Shown in pieces: positions 29,501 to 46,499 of a stretch of DNA of 64,000 bases. A model generated the notes under the pieces. That model was not told where the DNA came from. It saw only the letters and a list, made by a program, of their open reading frames with translations, and did not search any database. Both the position numbers and the translations under genes were made by a program. Source of the DNA: Axinella damicornis (taxonomy: Eukaryota > Porifera > Demospongiae > Axinellida > Axinellidae); assembly GCA_963931865.1 (NCBI GenBank), contig OZ007509.1:9123625-9187624 (forward strand), read 5' to 3'. Numbering within the stretch: the first letter of the stretch is position 1; the number at the start of each line of letters is the position of its first letter.

Positions 29501-30300
29501 TCAAGAGATGAATTGATCAATAGATGAATTGATTGTTAGATGAATTGATCACTATATGAATTGATCGCTATATGTATTGATCAATAGATGAATTGATCAA
29601 TAGATGAATTGATCACTAGATGAATTGATCACTAGATGAATTGATCACTAGAAGAATTGATCACTTGATGAATTGAACAATAGATGAATTGATGAATAGA
29701 TGAATTGATCAATAGATTAACTGATCAATAGATGAACTGGTCAATAGATGAATTGATCAATAGATGAATTCATCAATAGTTGAATTGATCAATAGATGAA
29801 CTGATCAATAGATGAATTGATCAATAGATGAATTGATCACTAGATGAACTTATCACTAGGTTAATTGGTCAATAGATGAATTGATCAACAAATGAATTGA
29901 CCAATAGATCAATTGATCAATAGATGAATTGATCGATAGATGAACTGATCAATAGATGAACTGATTGATAGATGAATTGATTAATAGATGAATTGAACAC
30001 TAGATGAATTGATCACTAGATGAATTGATTACTAAATAAATTGATCACTAGACGAATTGATCACAAGATGAATTGACCACTAGATGAATTGATCTCTAGA
30101 TGAATTGATCACTATATAAATTGATCAATAGATGAATTGACCAATAGATGAATTGATCACTAGATGAATTGATCACTAGATGAATTGATCACTAGATGAA
30201 TTGATCAATCGATAAATTTATCAATAGATGAATTGATCAATAGATTAACTGATCAATAGATGAACTGGTCAATAGATGAATTGATCAACAGACGAATTCA
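23571..30300 (+). repeat. Segmental satellite duplication, block 1 of the left copy
   Basis: This block matches 39.8-45.95 kb. Shared markers include taggattcatc (23643 and 39851), caatggagg (24850 and 41010, offset 16160) and gatggagcaatac (27035 and 43193, offset 16158). After about 29.17 kb the offset is 15598, for example at 29171/44769, 30075/45673 and 30203/45801. A gap of about 560 bp in one copy explains the change. Within the block, a module of 1358 bp is tandem at about 25.8-28.5 kb (agatagtgatcgag at 26615 and gatcgag equivalent at 27973). Confidence 0.8.
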
Positions 30301-33300
30301 TCAATAAATGAACAGATCAATAGATGAATTGATCAATAGATGAAGTGATCATAAGATGAACTTATCACTAGATTGATTGATTGATAGATGAATTGATCAA
30401 TAAATGAATTGACCAATAGATCAATTGATCAATAGATGAATTGATCGATAGATGAACTGATCAATAGATGAACTGATTGATAGATGAATTGATTACTAGA
30501 TGAATTGAACACTAGATGAATTGATCACTAGATGAATTGATCACTAGATGAATTGATCACTAGATGAATTGATCACCAGATGAATTGACCACTAGATGAA
30601 TTGATCTCTAGATGAATTGATCACTATATAAATTGACCAATGGATGAATTTATCAATAGATGATTTGATCAATAGATTAACTGATCAATAGATGAATAGG
30701 TCAATAGATGAATTGATCAACAGACAAATTCATCAATAGATGAACTGATCAATAGATGAACTGATCAATAGATGAATTGATCAATAGATGAAGTAATCAC
30801 TAGATGATCTTATCACTAGATTAATTGATCAATAGATGAATTGATCAATAATGAATTGACCAATAGATCAATTGATCAAGAGATGAATTCATCAACAGAT
30901 GAACTGATCAATAGATGAACTGATTGATAGATGACTTGATTACTAGATGAATTGAACACTAGATGAATTGATCACTTGATGAATTGATCACTAGGTAAAT
31001 TGATCACTAGATGAATTGATCACCATATGAATTGACCACTAGATGAATTGAACACTAGATGAAATCATCATTATATAAATTGATCAATAGATGAATTGAC
31101 CAATAAATAAATTGATCACTAGATGAATTGATCACTAAATGATTTGATCCCAAATGAATTGATCAATCAATGAATTGATCAATAGATTAACTGATCAATA
31201 AATGAACTAATCAATAGATGAGTTGATCAATAAATGAATTGATCAATAGATGAATTGGTCAATAGATGAATTAATCAATAGATGAACTGAACAATAGATG
31301 AAATGATCAATAGATTAACTGATCAAAGATGAAATTATCACTTGATGAACTGATCACTAGATGAATTGATTGCTAGATGAAATGATCATTAGAGAAACTG
31401 AGCAATAGATGAACTGATTAATAGATTAACTGATCAGTAGATGAACTGAACACTAGATGAACTGCTAACAACATGAATTGATCCCTAGATGAATTGATCA
31501 CTAGATGAAGTGATCAAGAGATGAACTGATCAATAGATGAATTGATCAATAGATGAATTGATCATTAGATGAATTGATCAATAGACGAACTGATCAATAG
31601 ATGAACTGATCAATAGACAAATTGATCAAGAGATGAATTAATCAATAGATGAATTGATTGTTAGATGAATTGATCACTATATGAATTAATCGCTATATGT
31701 ATTGATCAATAGATGAATTGATCAATAGATGAATTGATCACTAGATGAATTGATCACTAGATGAATTGATCACTAGATGAATTGATCACATGATGAATTG
31801 ATCAATAGATGAATTGATCAATAGATGAATTGATCAATAGATTAACTGATCAATAGATGAACTGGTCAATAGATGAATTGATCAATAGATGAATTCATCA
31901 ATAGATGAATTGATCAATAGATGAACTGATCAATAGATGAATTGATCAATAGATGAAGTGATCACAAGATGAACTTATCACTAGATTAATTGATCAATAG
32001 ATGAATTGACCAATTAATCAATTGATCAATAGATGAATTGATCGATAGATGAACTCATCAATAGATGAACTGATTGATAGATGAATTGATTACTAGATGA
32101 ACTGATCACTAGATGAATCGATCACTAGATGAATTGATCACTAGATGAATTGATCACAAGATGAATTGACCACTAGATGAATTGATCTCTACATGAATTG
32201 ATCACCATATAAATTGATCAATAGATAAATTGACCAATAGATGAATTGATCACTAAATGAATTGATCACTAGATGAATTGATCACTAGATGAATTAATCA
32301 ATCGATAAATTTATCAATAGATGAATTGATCAATAAATTAACTGATCAATAGATGAACTGGTCAATAGATGAATTGATCAACAGACGAATTCATCAATAG
32401 ATGAACTGATCAATAAATGAATTGATCAATAGATGAAGTGATCACTAGATGAACTTATCACTAAATTAATTGATCAATAGATGAATTGATCAATAAATGA
32501 ATTGACCAATAGATCAATTGATCAATAGATGAATTGATCGATAGATGAACTGATCAATAGATGAACTGATTGATAGATGAATTGATTACTAGATGAATTG
32601 AACACTAGATGAATTGATCAATAGATGAATTGATCACTAGATGAATTGATCACTAGATGAATTGATCACAAGATGAATTGACCACTAGATGAATTGATCT
32701 CTAGATGAATTGATCACTATATAAATTGATCAATAGATGAATTGACCAATAGATGAATTGATCACTAGATAAATTGATCACTAGATGAATTGATCACTAG
32801 ATGAATTGATCAATCGATAAATTTATCAATAGATGAATTGATCTATAGATTAACTGATCAATAGATGAACTGGTCAATAGATGAATTGATCAACAGACAA
32901 ATTCATCAATAGATGAACTGATCAATAGATGAACTGATCAATAGATGAATTGATCAATAGATGAAGTGATCACTAGATGATCTTATCACTAGATTAATTG
33001 ATCAATAGATGAATTGATCAATAACGAATTGACCAATAGATCAATTGATCAAGAGATGAATTCATCGACAGATGAACTGATCAATAGATGAACTGATTGA
33101 TAGATGAATTGATCCCTAGATGATTTGATCCTAGATGAATTGATCAATCGATGAATTGATCAATAGATTAACTGATCAATAAATGAACTAATCAATAGAT
33201 GAATTGATCAATAGATGAATGATCAATAGATGAACTGATCAATAGATGAATTGATCAAGAGATGAATTGATCAATAGATGAATTGATTATTAGATGAATT

Positions 33301-34108
33301 GATCACTGTATGAATTGATCGCTATATGTATTGTTCAATAGATGAATTGATCAATAGACGAATTGATCACTAGATGAATTGATCACTAGATGAATTGATC
33401 ACTAGATGAATTGATCACTTGATGAATTGATCAATAGATGACTTGATCATTAGATGAATTGATCAATAAATTAACTGATCAATAGATGAACTGGTCAATA
33501 GATAAATTGATCAATAAAAGAATTCATTAATAAATGAATTGGTCAATAGATGAACTGATCAATAGATGAATTGTTCAATAGATGAAGTGATCACTTGATG
33601 AACTTATCACTAGATTAATTGATCAATAGATGAATTGATAAATAAATGAATTGACCAATAGATCAATTGATCAATAGATGAATTGATCAATAGATGAACT
33701 GATCAATAGATAAACTGATTGATAGAAGAATTGTTTACTAGATGAATTGAACACTAGATGAAATGATCACTAGATGAATTGATCACTAGATGAATTGATC
33801 ACTAGATGAATTGATCACCAGATGAATTGACCACTAGACGAATTGATATCTAGATGTATTGATCACTATATAAATTGATCAATAGATGAATTGACCAATA
33901 GACGAATTGATCACTAGATGAATTGATCACTAGATGAATATATCACTAGCTGAATTGATCAATCGATGAATTTATCAATAGATGAATTGATCAATAGATT
34001 AACTGATCAATAGATGAACTGGTCAATAGATGAATTGATCAACAGACAAATTCATCAATAGATGAACTGATCAATAGATGAACTGATCAATAGATGAATT
34101 GATCAATA
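30301..34108 (+). repeat. 16-bp satellite, 2.1-kb modules
   Basis: Plus-orientation units are arranged in modules marked by gctatatgtattg (29567, 31692, 33321) and gatgaaatta (29171, 31328). The section from about 33.2 kb onward matches 46.5 kb onward at an offset of about 13281. No gene was seen. Confidence 0.85.
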
Positions 34109-36443
34109 GATGAAGTGATCACTAGATGATTTTATTACTAGATTAATTGATCAATAGATGAATTGATCAATAATGAATTGACCAATAGATCAATTGATCA
34201 AGAGATGAATTCATCGACAGATGAGCTGATCAATAGATGAACTGATTGATAGATGACTTGATTACTCGATGAAATGATCACTAGATGAATTGATCACTAA
34301 ATGAATTGATAACTAAATGAATTGATCAATAGATGAATTGATCAATAGATGAACTGATCAATAGATTAACTGATCAAAGATGTACTGATCATTTGATGAA
34401 CTGATCCCTAGATGAATTGATCACTAGATGAAATGATCAATACATAAACTGAACAATAGATGAACTGATCAATAGATTAACTGATCAGTAGATGAACTGA
34501 ACACTCAATGAACTGCTCACTACATGAATTGATCACTAGATGAATTGATCACTAGATGAAGTGATCAAGAGATGAAATGACCAATAGATGAATTGATCAA
34601 TAGATGAATTCATCAATAGATGAACTGATTCATAAATGAATTGATCATTAGATGAATTGATCAATAGACGAAATGATCAATAGATGAACTGATCAACAGA
34701 TGAATTGATCATGAGATGAATTGATCAATAGATAAATTGATCAATAGATGAATTAATCGCTATATGAATTGATCGCTATATGAATTGATCAATAGATGTA
34801 TTGATCAATTGAAGAATTGATAAATATATTGATCAATAGATGAACTGATCAATAGATTGATTGATCAATTGATGAATTGATCAATAGGTGAATTGATCAA
34901 AAGGATTCATCAATAGATGAATTGATCAATAGATGAACTGATCAATAGATCAACTGATCAATAGATGAACTGATTGATATAGGAATTGATTACTAGATGA
35001 ATTGATCACTAGATGAATTGATCTCTAGATCAATTAATCACTAGATGAATTGATAACTAGATGAAATTATCACTTGATGAATTGATCACTAGATGAATTG
35101 ATCACTAGATCAATTGATAACTATATGAATTGATCAATAGACGAATTGATCAATAATGAATTGATCCCTAGATGAATTGATCACTAGATGAATTGATCAC
35201 TAGAAAAATTGATCAATAGATGAATTGATTAATAGATTAACTCATTAATAGATGATCTAATCAATAGAAGAATTGATCAATAGATGTATTCATCAAGAGA
35301 TGAATGATCAATAGATGAACTGATCAATAGATTATTGATCAATAGATGAATAAATCAATACCTGAATAGATCAATAGATTAACTGATCAATAGATGAACT
35401 GGTCAATAGATGAATTGATCAATAGATGAATTCATCAATAGATGAGCTGATCAAAGATGACCTGATCAATAGATTAATTGATCAATAGACAAATTTATAA
35501 ATAGCTGAACTGATCAATAGATGAACTGATCAATAGATTGACTGATCGATAGATGAATTGATCACTAGATGAATTGATCACTAGATGAATTGATCACTAG
35601 ATGAATTGATCACTAGACGAATTGATCAATATATGAATTGATCACTAGATGAAATGATCACTAGATGAATTGATCACTAGATGAATTGATAACTAAATGA
35701 ATTGATCAATAGATGACTTGATCAATAGATAAACTGATCAATAGATTAACTGATCAATAGATGAACTGATCACTAGATGGACAGATCACTAGATGACTTG
35801 ATCTCTAGATGAATTGATCAATAGATGAACTGATCAATAGACAAACTCATCAAAAGATTAACTGATCAGTAGATGAACTGATCACAAGATGAAGTGATCA
35901 AGAGACGAACTGATCAATAAATGAATTGATCAATAGAATTCGTCAATAGACGATTTGATCACTACATGAACTGTTCACTAGACGAATTGATCTCCAAATG
36001 AATTAATGACAAAATCAAGTGATCACTAGATGAATTGATCAAAAAATGAATTGATCAATAGATGAATTGATCAATAGATGAAATTGTCAATAGATGAATT
36101 AATCAATAGATGAACTGATCTATAGATGAACTGATCAATAGATTAACTGATCAAAGATAAACTGATCACTTGATGAACTGATCACTAGATGAATTGATCA
36201 CTAGATGAAGTGATCAACACATAAACTGAACAACAGATGAACTGATAAATACATTAACTGATCAGTAAATGAACTGAACACTAGATGAACTGCTCACTAC
36301 ATGAATTGATCACTAGATGAACTGATCACTAGATGAAGTGATCAAGAGATGAACTGATCAATTGATGAATTGATCAATGGATGAATTCATCAATCGATGA
36401 ACTGATCAATAGATGAATTGATCATTAGATGAATTGATCAATA
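34109..36443 (+). repeat. Higher-order satellite unit of about 2.35 kb, copy 1
   Basis: The start is marked by gatgaagtgatcactagatg. Markers tgtactgatc (34381 and 36747) and aaggattc (34901 and 37270) give an offset of 2366-2369 to the next copy. The whole copy also reappears at about 47.4-49.35 kb, offset by 13281-13283. Confidence 0.8.
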
Positions 36444-38798
36444 GATGAAGTGATCACTAGATGATCTTATCACTAGATTAATTGATCAATAGATGAATTG
36501 ATCAATAATAAATTGATCAATAGATGAATTGATCAATAATAAATTGACCAATAGATCAATTGATCAAGAGATGAATTCATCGACAGATGAACTGATCAAT
36601 AGATGAACTGATTGATAGATGACTTGATTACTAGATGAAATGATCACTAGATGAATTGATCACTAGATGAATTGATAACTAAATGAATTGATCAATAGAT
36701 GAATTGATCAATAGATGAACTGATCAATAGATTAACTGATCAAAGATGTACCGATCATTTGATGAACTGATCCCTAGATGAATTGATCACTAGATGAAAT
36801 GATCAATACATAAACTGAACAATAGATGAACTGATCAATAGATTAACTGATCAGTAGATGAACTGAACACTAAATGAACTGCTCACTACACGAATTGATC
36901 ACTAGATGAATTGATCACTAGATGAAGTGATCAAGAGAGGAAACGACCAATAGATGAATTGATCAATAGATGAATTCATCAATAGATGAACTGATCAATA
37001 AATGAATTGATCATTAGATGAATTGATCAATAGACGAAATGATCAATAGATGAACTGATCAACAGATGAATTGATCATGAGATGAATTGATCAATAGATG
37101 AATTGATCAATAGATGAATTAATCACTATATGAATTGATCGCTATATGAATTGATCAATAGATGAATTGATCAATTGAAGAATTGATAAATAAATTGATC
37201 AATAGATGAATTGATCAATAGATTGATGGATCAATTGATGAATTGATCAATAGGTGAATTGATCAATAGAAGGATTCCTCAATAGATGAATTGATCAATA
37301 GATGAACTGATTAATAGATCAACTGATCAATAGATGAACTGATTGATATAGGAATTGATTACTAGATGAATTGATCACTAGATGAATTGATCTCTAGATG
37401 AATTAATCACTAGATGAATTGATCACTAGATGAAATTATCACTTGATGAATTGATCACTAAGTGAATTGATCACTAGATGAATTGATAACTATATGAATT
37501 GATCAATAGATGAATTGATCAATAATGAAATTATCCCTAGATGAATTGATCACTAGATGAATTGATCACTAGAAGAATTGATCAATAGATGAATTGATCA
37601 ATAGATTAACTGATTAATAGGTGATCTAATCAATAGAAGAATTGATCAATAGATGAATTCATCAAGAGATGAATGATCAATAGATGAACTGATCAACAGA
37701 TTATTGATCAATAGATGTATAAATCAATAGATGAATAGATCAATAGATTAACTGTTCAATAGATGAACTGGTCAATAGATGAACTGATCAATAGATGAAT
37801 TCATCAATAGATGAGCTGATCAAAGATGACCTGATCAATAGATTAATTGATCAATAGACAAATTTGTCAATAGATGAACTGATCAATAGATGAACTGATC
37901 AATAGATCGACTGATCGATAGATGAATTGATCACTAGATGAATTGATCACTAGATGAATTGATCACTTGTTGAATTGATCACTAGACGAATTGATCAATA
38001 TATGAATTGATCACTAGATGAAATGATCACTAGATGAATTGATCACTAGATGAATTGATAACTAAATGAATTGATCAATAGATGAATTGATCAATAGATA
38101 ACCTGATCAATAGATTAACTGATCAATAGATGAACTGATCACTAGATGGACAGATCACTAGATGACTTGATCTCTAGATGAATTGATCAATAGATGAACT
38201 GATCCATAGACGAACTCATCAAAAGATTAACTGATCAGTAGATAAACTGATCACAAGATGAAGTGATCAAGAGACGAACTGATCAATAAATGAATTGATC
38301 AATAGAATTCGTCAATAGACGATTTGATCACTACATGAACTGTTCACTAGACGAATTGATCTCCAAATGAATTAATGATAAAATCAAGTGATCACTAGGT
38401 GAATTGATCAAAAGATGAATTGATCAATAGATGAATTGATCAATAGATGAATTTGTCAAAAGATGAATTAATCAATAGATGAACTGATCTATAGATGAAC
38501 TGATCAATAGATTAACTGATCAAAGATGAACTGATCACTTGATGAACTGATCACTAGATGAATTGATCGCTAGATGAAGTGATCAATACATAAACTGAAC
38601 AACAGATGAACTGATAAATAGATTAACTGATCAGCAAATGAACTGAACACTAGATGAACTGCTCACTACATGAATTGATCACTAGATGAACTGATCACTA
38701 GATGAAGTGATCAAGAGATGAACTGATCAACAGATTAATTGATCAATGGATGAATTCATCAATCGATGAACTGATAAATAGATGAATTGATCATTAGA
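36444..38798 (+). repeat. Higher-order satellite unit of about 2.35 kb, copy 2
   Basis: Tandem second copy of the preceding unit. It begins with two extra 16-bp units (about 32 bp) relative to copy 1. The boundary at its end is approximate. Confidence 0.75.
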
Positions 38799-41700
38799 TA
38801 AACTGATCAATAGATGAACTGAATCAATAGATGTATTGATCACTAGATGAAATGATCACTAGATGAATTCATCACTAGATAAATTGAAAACTAGATGTAT
38901 TGATCAATAGATGAATTGATCAATAGATGAATTGATAACTAGATGAATTGATCAATAGATGAATTGATCAATAGATGAACTGATCAATAGATTAAATGAT
39001 CAATAGAGGAATTGATCAATAGGTGAATTGATCAATAGATGAACTGATCACTAGATGAATTAATCAATAGATTAATTGATCAATAGATGAACTGATCAAT
39101 AGATTAACTGATTAAAGATGATCTGATCACTTGATGAACTGATCACTAGATGAATCAATCACTAGATGAAATGATCAATGGATAAACTGAACTATAGATG
39201 AACTAATCAATAGATTAACTGATCAGTAAATGAACTGAACACTAGATGAACTTCTCACTACATGAATTGATTACTAAATAAATTGATCAATTGATGAATT
39301 GATCAATAGATTAACTGATTAATAGATGAACTGGTCAATAGATGAATTTACAAATAGATGATTTCATCAATAGATAAACTGATCAATGGATGAACTGATC
39401 AATAGATTGATTGATCAATAGAAGAATTTATAAATAGATGAACTGATCAATAGATGAGCTGATCAATAGATTAACTGATCGATAGATGAATTGATCACAA
39501 GATGAATTGATTACTCGATGAATTGATCACTAGATGAATTGATAACTAGATGAATTGATCACTAGATGAAATGATCACTATGTAAATTGATCACTAGATG
39601 AATTAATAACTAGATGAATTGATCAATAGATGTATTGATCAATAGATGAATTGATCATTAGATGAACTGATCAATAGATGAACTGATCAATAGATTAACT
39701 GATCAATAGAAGAACTGATCACAAGATGAATTGATCAATAGATGAATCAATCACTAGATGAAATGATCACTAGATGAATTGATCACTAGATGAATTGATA
39801 ACTAGATGAATTGATCAATAGATGAATTGATCAATAGGTTAATTGATCAATAGGATTCATCAATAGATGAATTGATCAATAAATGAACTGATCAATAGAT
39901 CAACTGATCAATAGATGAACTGATTGATACAGGAATTGATTACTAGATGAATTGATCACTAGATGAATTGATCTCTAGATGAATTAATTACAAGATGAAT
40001 TGATCACTAGATGAAATTATCACTAGATGAATTGATCACTAGATGAATTGATCACTAGACGAATTTATAACTACATGAATTGATCAGTAGATGAATTGAT
40101 CTCTAGAAGAATTGATCAATAGATGAATCGATCAATAGATTAACTGATCAATAGATGAACTAATCAATAGAAGAATTGATCAATAGATGTATTCATCAAG
40201 AGATGAATGATCAATAGATGACTTGATCATTAGATTATTGATCAATAGATGAATAGATCAATTGATGAATTGATCAATAGATTACCTGATCAATAGATGA
40301 ACTGGTCAATAGATTAATTGATGAATAGATGAATTTATCAATAGATGAGCTGATCAAAGATGACCTGATCAATAGATTAATTGATCAATAGACGAATTTA
40401 TCAATAGATGAACTGATCAATAGATGAACTGATCAATAGATTAACTGATCGATAGATGAATTGATCACTAAATGAATTGATCACTAGATGAATTGATTAC
40501 TAGATGAATTGATCACTAGACGAATTGATCAATAGATGAATAGATCACTAGATGAAATGATCACCAGATGAATTGATCACTAGATGAATTGATAACTAGA
40601 TGAATTGATTAATAGATGAATTGATCAATAGATGAACTGATCAATAGATTAACTGATCAATAGATGAACTGATCACTAGATGGACTGATCACTAGATGAC
40701 TTGATAACTAGACGAATTGATCAATAGATGAACTGATCAATAGACGAACTCATCAAAAGATTAACTGATCAGTAGATGAACTGTTCACAAGATGAAGTGA
40801 TCAAGAGACGAACTGATCAATAAATGAATTGATCAATAGATGAATTCATCAATAGACGAACAGATCACTTCATGAACTGTTCACTAGATGAATTGATTTC
40901 CAAATGAATTAATGACAAAATCAAGTGATCACTAGATGAATTGATCAATAAATGAATTGATCAATAGTAGAATTGATCAAAAGATTAACTGAATAATAGA
41001 TGAACTGGTCAATGGAGGAATTGATCAATAGATGAATTCATCAATAGATGAACTGATCAAAAGATGAACTGATCAATAGATGAATTGATCAATAGATGAA
41101 TTGATCAATAAATGAACTGCTCAATAGAAGAATTGATCAATAGATTAACTGATCGTTAGATGAATTGATCACTAGATGAATTGATCACTAGATGATTGAT
41201 CACTAGATAAATTGATCACTAGATGAATTGATCAGTAGATGAATTGATCAACAGATGAATTGATCACTAGATGAAATGATCACTAGATCAATTGATCACT
41301 AGATGAATTCATAACTAGATGAATTGATCAATAGATGAATTGATCCATAAATGAACTGATCAATAGATGAACTGATCAATAGATTAACTGATCAATAGAT
41401 GAACTGATCACTAGATGAACTTATCACTAGATGAATTGGTCACTAGATGAATTGATCAATAGATGAACTGATCAATAAATAAACTGATCAATAGATTAAC
41501 TGATTAGTAGATAAACTGAACACTAGATGAAATGCTCACTACATGAATTGATCACTAGATGAATTGACCACTAGATGAAGTGTTCAAGAGATGAACTGAT
41601 CAATAGATGAATTGATCAATGGATGAATTCATCAATCGATGAACTGATCAATAGATGAATTGATCATTAGATGAATTGATCAGTAGATGAACTGAATCAA

Positions 41701-44700
41701 TAGATGTATTGATCACTAGATGAAATGATCACTAGATGAATTCATCACTAGATAAATTGAAAACTAGATGAATTGATCAATAGATGAATTGATCAATAGA
41801 TGAATTGATAACTAGATGAATTGATCAATAGATGAATTGATCAATAGATGAACTGATCAATAGATTAACTGATCAATAGAGGAATTGATCAATAGGTAAA
41901 TTGATCAATAAATGAACTGAACAATGGATGAATTAATCAATAGATTAATTGATCAATAGATGAACTGATAAAAAGATTAACTGATTAAAGATGATCTGAT
42001 CACTTGATGAACTGATCACTAGATGAATCAATCACTAGATGAAATGATCAATGGATAAACTGAACTATAGATGAACTGATCAATAGATTATCTGATCAGT
42101 AAATGAACTGAACACTAGATGAACTTCTCACTACATGAATTGATCACTAAATAAATTGATCAATTGATGAATTGATCAATAGATTAACTGATCAATAGAT
42201 GAACTGGTCAATAGATGAATTGACAAATAGATGAATTCATCAATAGATGAACTGATCTATAGATGAACTGATCAATAGATTGATTGATCAATAGAAGAAT
42301 TTATAAATAGATGAACTGATCAATAGATGAGCTGATCATTAGATTAACTGATCGATAGATGAATTGATCACAAGATGAATTGATTACTCGACGAATGGAT
42401 CACTAGATGAATTGATAACTAGATGAATTGATCACTAGATGAAATGATCACTAAGTGAATTGATCACTAGATGAATTGATAACTAGATGAATTGATCAAT
42501 AGATGAATTGATCAATACATGTATTGATCAATAGATGAATTGATCATTAAATGAACTGATCAATAGATGAACTGATCAATAGATTAACTGATCAATAGAA
42601 GAACTGATCACAAGATGAACTGATCACTAGATGAATTGACCACTAGACAAATTGATCAATAGATGAACTGATCAATAGACAAACTGATCAATAGATTAAC
42701 TGATCTGTAGATGAACTGATCACTAGATGAACTGCTAGCTAGTTGAATTGATCACTAGATGAATTGATCACTAGTTAGTGATCGAGAGATGAACTGATCA
42801 AGTGGTGAATTGATCAATAGATGAATTCATCAATAGATAAAGTGATAAATAGATGAATTGATCAATAGATGAATTGATCTATAGATGAACTGATCAATAG
42901 ATGAACTGATCAATAGATGAATTGATGGATAGATGAATTGAACAATATTGGAACTGATCAATTGAACTGATCGTTAGATGAATTGATTACTAGATGAATT
43001 GATCACTAGATGAATGGATCAATAGATGAATTGATCAATGGATGAGTTGATTGTTAGATCGATTGACCAATGGATCAATTGATCAATAAATGAATTGATC
43101 AATAGATGAATATATCAATAGATGAACTGATCGATAAATGAACTGATCATTAAATGAATTGATCAATAGATGAACTGATCACTAGATGAATTGATGGAGC
43201 AATACATGAATTGATCGCTAGATGAATTGATCAATAGATGAATTGATCGATAGATGAACTGATCAATAGATGAATTAATCAATAGATTAATTGATCAATA
43301 GATGTACTGATCAATAGATTAACTGATTAAAGATGAACTGATCACTTGATGAACTGATCACTAGATGAATCGATCACTAGATGAAATGATCAATGGATAA
43401 ACTGAACTATAGATGAACTGATCAATAGATTAACTGATCAGTAAATTAACTGAACATTAGATGAACTGCTAAGTACATGAATTGATCACTAAATGAATTG
43501 ATCAATAGACAAATTGATGAATAGATTAACTGATCAATAGATGAACTGGTCAATAGATGAATTGATCAATAGATGAATTCATCAATAGATGAACTGATCA
43601 ATAGATGAACTGATCAATAGATGAACTGATCAATAGATTGATTGATCAATAGAAGAATTTATAAATAGATGATCTGATCAATAGATGAGCTGATCAATAG
43701 ATTAACTGATCGATAGATGAATTGATCACAAGATGAATTGATTACTCGATGAATTGATCACTAGATGAATTGATAACTAGATGAATTGATCACTAGATGA
43801 AATGATCACTAAGTGAATTGATCACTAGATGATTTGATAACTAGATGAATTGATCAATAGATGAATTGATCAATAGATGTATTGATCAATAGATGAATTG
43901 ATCATTAGATGAACTGATCAATAGATGAACTGATCAATAGATTAACTGATCAATAGAAGAACTGATCACAAGATGAACTAATCTCTAGATGAATTGATCA
44001 CTAGACGAATTGATCAATAGATGAACTGATCAATAGACACACTGATCAATTGATTAACTGATCTGTAGATGAACTGATCACTAGATGAACTGCTCGCTAG
44101 ATGAATTGATCACTAGATGAATTGATCACTAGATAGTAATCGAGAGATGAACTGATCAAGTGGTGAATTGATCAATAGATGAATTCATCAATAGATGAAG
44201 TGATCAATAGATGAATTGATCAAAAGATGAATTGATCTATAGATGAACTGATCAATAGATGAACTGATCAATAGATGAATTGATCAATAGAAGAATTGAA
44301 CAATAAAGGAACTGATCAATTGAACTGATCGTTAGACGAATTGATTACTAGATGAATTGATCCCAGATGAATGGATCAATAGATGAATTGATCAATGGAT
44401 GAATTGATTGTTAAATCGATTGACCAATGGATCAATTGATCAATAGATGAATTGATCAATAGATGAATATATCAATAGATGAACTGATCGATAAATGAAC
44501 TGATCGTTAGACGAATTGATCACTAGATGAACTGATCACTAGATGAATTGATGGAGTAATACATGAATTAATCGCTAGATGAATTGATCAATAGATGAAT
44601 TGATCAATAGATGAATTGATAACTAGTTGAAATGATCACTAGATGAATTAATCCCTAGATGAATTGATAACTAGATGAATTGATCAATAGATGAATTTGT

Positions 44701-46499
44701 CAATAGATGAATTCATCAATAGATGAACTGATCAATAGATGAACTGATCAATAGATTAACTGATCAAAGATGAAATTATCACTACATGAACTGATCACTA
44801 GATGAATTGATCGCTAGATGAAATGATCAATAGAGAAACTGAGCAATAGATGAACTGATCAATAGATTAACTGATCAGTAGATGAACTGAACACTAGAAG
44901 AACTGCTCAATACATGAATTGATCACTAGATGAATTGATCTCTAGATGAAGTGATCAAGAGATGAACTGTTCAATAGATGAATTGATCAATAGATGAATT
45001 CATCAATAGATGAACTGATCAATAGATGAATTGATCATTAGATAAATAGATCAATAGACGAACTGATCAATAGATGAACTGATCAATAGACGAATTGATC
45101 AAGAGATGAATTGATCAATAGATGAATTGATTATTAGATGAATTGATCACTATATGAATTGATTGCTATATGTATTGATCAATAGATGAATTGATCAATA
45201 GATGAATTGATCACTAGATGAATTGATCACTAGATGAATTGATCACTAGATGAATTGATCACTTGATGAATTGATCAATAGATGAATTGATCAATAGATG
45301 AATTGATTAATAGATTAACTGATCAATAGATGAACTGGTCAATAGATGAATTGATCAATAGATGAATTCATCAATAGATGAATTAATCGATAGATGAACT
45401 GATCCATAGATGAATTGATCAATAGATGAAGTGATCACTAGATGAACTTATCACTAGATTAATTGATAAATAGATTAATTGATCAATAAATGAATTGACC
45501 AATAGATCAATTGATCAATAGATGAATTGATCGATAGATGAACTGATCAATAGATGAACTGATTGATAGATGAATTAATTACTAGATGAATTGAACACTA
45601 GATGAATTGATCACTAGATGAATTGATCACTAGATGAATTGATCACTAGATGAATTGATCACCAGATGAATTGACCACTAGATGAATTGATCTCTAGATG
45701 AATTGATCACTATATAAATTGATCAATGGATGAATTGACCAATAGATGAATTGATCACTAGATGAATTGATCACTAGATGAATTGATCACTAGATGAATT
45801 GATCAATCGATGAATTTATCAATAGATGAATTGATCAATAGATTAACTGATCAATAGATGAACTGGTCAATAGATGAATTGATCAACAGACGATTTCATC
45901 AATAGATGAACTGATCAATAGATGAACTGATCAATAGATGAATTGATCAATAGATGAAGTGATCACTAGATAATCTTATCACTAGATGAATTGATCACTA
46001 AATGAATTGATCACTAGATGAATTGATCACTAGATGAATTGATCACCAGATGAATTGACCATTAGATGAATTGATCTCTAGATGAATTGATCACTATATA
46101 AATTAATCAATAGACGAATTGAACATTAGATGAATTGATCACTTGATGAATTGATCACTAGATAAATTGATCACTAGATGAATTGATCACCAGATGAATT
46201 GACCACTAGATGAATTGATCACTAGATGAAATCATCACTATATAAATTGATCAATAGATTAATTGACCAATAGATGAATTGATCACTAGATGAATTGATC
46301 ACTAGATGATTTGATCCTAGATGAATTGATCAATCGATGAATTGATCAATAGATTAACTGATCAATAAATGAACTAATCAATAGATGAATTGATCAATAG
46401 ATGAATGATCAATAAATGAACTGACCAATAAATGAATTGATCAATAGATGAATTCATCAATAGACGAACAGATCACTACATGAACTGTTCACTAGATGA
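38799..46499 (+). repeat. Segmental satellite duplication, block 1 of the right copy, with flanks
   Basis: From about 39.8 kb to 45.95 kb this section repeats 23.6-30.3 kb module by module, including the 1358-bp tandem (marker positions about 42773 and 44131). The flanking satellite on either side shows nothing else. No gene was seen. Confidence 0.8.
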
